DNA from: Saccoglossus kowalevskii
Taxonomy: Eukaryota; Hemichordata; Enteropneusta; Harrimaniidae
DNA length: 31,122 nt
Assembly: GCF_000003605.2 (NCBI RefSeq)
Contig: NW_003119932.1
Location: forward strand, 145,098 to 176,219
Reading direction: 5' to 3'
A program made the position numbers and the translations under genes. Shown here in pieces: positions 29,024-31,122 of this stretch (position 1 is the stretch's first letter; every line of letters begins with the position of its first letter). The notes under the pieces were generated by a model that was not told the DNA's origin, did not search any database, and was given only the letters and a program-made list of their open reading frames with translations.

Positions 29024-29920
29024 TTGGTGGGACACCACACGGCTACGCGGGGTATCATGCAGTGTCATCTGGCTCTCGTGGCAGGGGCTGCCTCTGTGCA
29101 GCGGTATGCTGTTTTGGCGGTTTCGCCGCCGTTATGCAGACTGGACCTCCCCCACCCCCTTTCATTTCAGGATGGTGGGATAACGAAGCACCGAGACTGC
29201 TCTTTCCATCCTGAAATGAAAGGGGGTGGGGGAGGTCCAGTTGGTTCAGGTGAGATCCGTGAGTCAGTTTGGCTTCTGCCAAGAGCAAGCGGAAAGGACT
29301 CCAAGCTGGACCCACTCACCACAGCTATGACTCTGATAAACAGGTGCCTCCCTAACAGGTTGGAGAGCGCACCTATTGGACAAACAAGCCCAAGAAATAT
29401 GGTCCCTGCATTAGGTTCAGGTCAGCCATATCAATTGGCTCGAACTGAAAGCAGTGCACTTAGCACTGATACACTTTCTGCCCATAGTTCGAGGCCACAG
29501 AGTCTTGCTCTCCGATATCAACAAGGAGTTGGGGGGGGGGGGGGTTATGACCATCTGGCATACTCGACACAGGGTCTAGAGAGACACCAAGTACGAGCGC
29601 ATGGGGTTTGTGTGATTGCGATCATTGGCTCTTGCATCAGGTGCCCCCCTCAAATAAATACTGAGGGTGGGCTTCTGGAGAATGCAAACGTCTTTACCAG
29701 TTATTACCTAAGAGACACCCAAACCATTGAGGAGGGTCCTTTTAGGGTGGATCCCGTCATAGTGGATCTGACCCGGCCCGGACAATATCAGGAATCCCTG
29801 CGCATATGCGATAGAGTAGTCTCTGCTACAGATTTGTGTGGAGAAGTTTTTTCCCGTCAGCGCTCCTTGGATGTGTCCAGGTCTCACTTTCGGCCTGCCT
29901 CTTTTTCTTTGGAATGCTAG
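29024..29920 (+). pseudogene. Decayed tyrosine recombinase-like frame
   Basis: An open stretch of 298 codons. Only its last third carries recognisable signal: the HQVR box and the SYYLRDT tyrosine motif. The first half runs through a 36-bp inverted repeat and a G-run (29531-29545) and has no family resemblance. The frame shift between the two motifs, the low-complexity glycine stretches and the lack of an associated reverse transcriptase point to a remnant. Confidence 0.4.
29140..29241. repeat. Perfect 36-bp inverted repeat (long hairpin)
   Basis: Bases 29140-29175 and 29206-29241 are exact reverse complements, separated by 30 bp. The arms are pyrimidine-rich and purine-rich (cores CCTCCCCCACCCCC and GGGGGTGGGGGAGG). 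The complete lack of mismatches suggests a recent origin or gene conversion. A smaller GGCGG/CCGCC hairpin lies just upstream (29117-29131). Confidence 0.95.
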
Positions 29921-30014
29921 TCACCCAAGAATCTGGGTTTGAGTCTAGCGTTCTCGGGCATGCCGACCCCGTCACCCTATCAGCAGTTGTTTTGTTATGG
30001 GGACGACACTGGCA

Positions 30015-30046
30015 AGATAAGACACCGTTTGTCACTGGTCTTATCT
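30015..30046. repeat. 9-bp inverted pair near the end of the GC-rich island
   Basis: AGATAAGAC (30015-30023) pairs with GTCTTATCT (30038-30046) around 14 bases. A second hairpin, GTCCCACACTGGGAC, follows at 30073-30087. They mark the right edge of the GC-rich island and could belong to the element's terminal structure. Confidence 0.6.
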
Positions 30047-30160
30047 AGGTGGTAGTTATAAGTAGGGAATATTGTCCCACACTGGGACACTCTTTATTAC
30101 CTTGCCCGTACCATCAAAGATGAAAGGGAAAGGTATATTAAGGGAAAAATTTTGTCCGGC

Positions 30161-30202
30161 GTTGTCGTTGTTGTTGTTGTCGTCGTCGTCGTCGGCGTCG
30201 TT
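30161..30202 (+). repeat. GTT/GTC trinucleotide microsatellite
   Basis: About 14 imperfect units, GTT then GTC. It produces poly-Val or poly-Asp frames on the two strands; these are not genes. Confidence 0.9.
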
Positions 30203-31122
30203 AATAATTGTTATTGTGTGCATAATAACTTTACTAATTCTATTCCAAACTTTATCAAACTTGGTCACCTTATTCATCAGTATAAAGTCTTCCCTGAGTT
30301 TGAACAACAGATGTCCTGTATGAAAATATCATGCAAAAATTGAGAAAATCTGGCAAAACATTTCATCCACATTTTAAAAAGAAAATTATTCTAAAATATA
30401 TGTATTCTGTATTTAACAAACAGTTCATTCGACAAATGAAAACTCACAGGAAGATGTTTCAGCTATTAGAACAGAATGATAGAGTTTTTATAATACTAGT
30501 TTAAAAAACGCACTTCAAAGATTGCAGTGTTTGAAGATGTAGATTCTCAGGAGGCAACAGTACTGTTGACTTCTCCCTCCACTGGACACGAACTAACTAT
30601 TTAAGTTGATTTGCATACAAAGCAGAGCTTGCAACATGATAGCTATTCATAAAGGGTGCTTTTTTTTACTTTTCATATAATACAGTAGTCACACAATGAG
30701 GCAGTTCATATTTGTCTCAATAAATCATTAATTTTTGACAGACACCTGTACAAAATACTTGGACTAAAGCCAGCTAAAATTTTCTGTTATCTTGCATGTT
30801 TTATGAATCTATTCACATCTAAATGCAGCACTTTTTTTTGCAATGAGACATTTGTTTTTATACTAAAATATCTGAATTACTTTGAATAAAGCTGGAAATT
30901 ATGTCCCTTAAAATAATTAAACAAATAAGGCACCAATGTTTTTGTAAGATATTTACATCTTTTAAGGACATTCGGTAGATGATTCCCCACTGTTGGTTCA
31001 ACCCCAAAACTTGTTTTTATTCAAAATTAATTATGACAATGCATATTTATATTGAATCAAACTATGATAAAGGGAATTATATTATATAACAAAGGGCAAG
31101 GTCACCAGAGTTCAACTATGTT
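30203..31122. other. AT-rich right end, no gene seen
   Basis: No coding exon, RNA gene or named element was recognised. The last TMEM98 exon, expected to carry a segment like the vertebrate LDWIDQSLSAAEEHL, was looked for and not found here. Confidence 0.55.

Larger units (their letters stand above)
28430..30060 (+). mobile_element. GC-rich retroelement remnant, DIRS-like tyrosine recombinase
   Basis: About 1.6 kb with far more G and C than the AT-rich flanks and sharp edges. The open frame 29024-29920 (plus) ends with HQVRAHGVCVIA, followed some 35 residues later by NVFTSYYLRDT. An H-x-x-R box followed by a tyrosine is the C-terminal signature of tyrosine recombinases, and a VFTSYYLRD-like ending is what I associate with DIRS-type retrotransposons. 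Between them the reading is better in another frame (SLALASGAP), which implies a frameshift, so the element is probably dead. No reverse transcriptase domain is recognised. It lies downstream of TMEM98 exon 4, probably inside an intron. Confidence 0.5.

Noticed and set aside
30072-30343. Plus-strand frames with poly-Val/Ser runs
   Set aside because: Produced by the GTT/GTC microsatellite.
27075-31122. Last exon of TMEM98
   Set aside because: Searched for a counterpart of the conserved DWIDQSL region; TGGATTG near 27620 does not continue the similarity.

Overview
The window is animal (metazoan) nuclear DNA. It is AT-rich, and its genes are split into short exons bounded by GT-AG junctions, with one apparent GC-AG junction. 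It carries CA/GT microsatellites, many ACATGTA-type words, and short non-autonomous elements with internal tandem repeats and a terminal hairpin. That repeat style is common in marine invertebrates such as molluscs and other lophotrochozoans, amphioxus and hemichordates. The exact clade cannot be decided from the sequence.

Two genes are supported, facing away from each other (head to head). On the minus strand, 281-11660, thirteen coding exons join in perfect phase into a 610-residue protein: a CW zinc finger, a PWWP domain and an ARID DNA-binding domain, then an acidic, helical C-terminus. CW followed by PWWP is the signature of ZCWPW1/ZCWPW2, the readers of H3K4me3 plus H3K36me3. The ARID domain is not part of the vertebrate ZCWPW proteins as I know them, and it is the most interesting feature here. 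On the plus strand, from about 15.88 kb to beyond the right edge, lies TMEM98: a likely non-coding first exon and promoter near 15.9 kb, then four coding exons (22730-27074 or 27053). The last part of the protein is not in the window.

Layout: 1-220, end of a repeat element with microsatellite and terminal hairpin, next to or inside the 3' UTR of the ZCWPW-like gene; 281-11660, the ZCWPW-like gene, with repeat elements in its introns at 1498-1752, 3221-3339, 3480-4225, 4859-5885, 8612-8955 and 9405-9704; 11661-15880, intergenic, with a promoter-like motif cluster at 13.98-14.04 kb; 15826-15993, predicted TMEM98 promoter and first exon; 15994-22686, a 6.7-kb intron holding a 27-unit 45/51-bp minisatellite (17310-18577); 22687-27074, TMEM98 exons, with a GT microsatellite and ~155-bp repeats in the second intron; 27840-28100, an inverted copy of the repeat family seen at 8.6-8.9 kb; about 28430-30060, a GC-rich island that looks like a decayed tyrosine-recombinase (DIRS-like) retroelement with a perfect 36-bp inverted repeat; 30060-31122, AT-rich sequence with no gene seen.

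The two genes have no obvious shared pathway. One is a nuclear chromatin reader. The other is a single-pass membrane protein known in vertebrates as a partner of the transcription factor MYRF.
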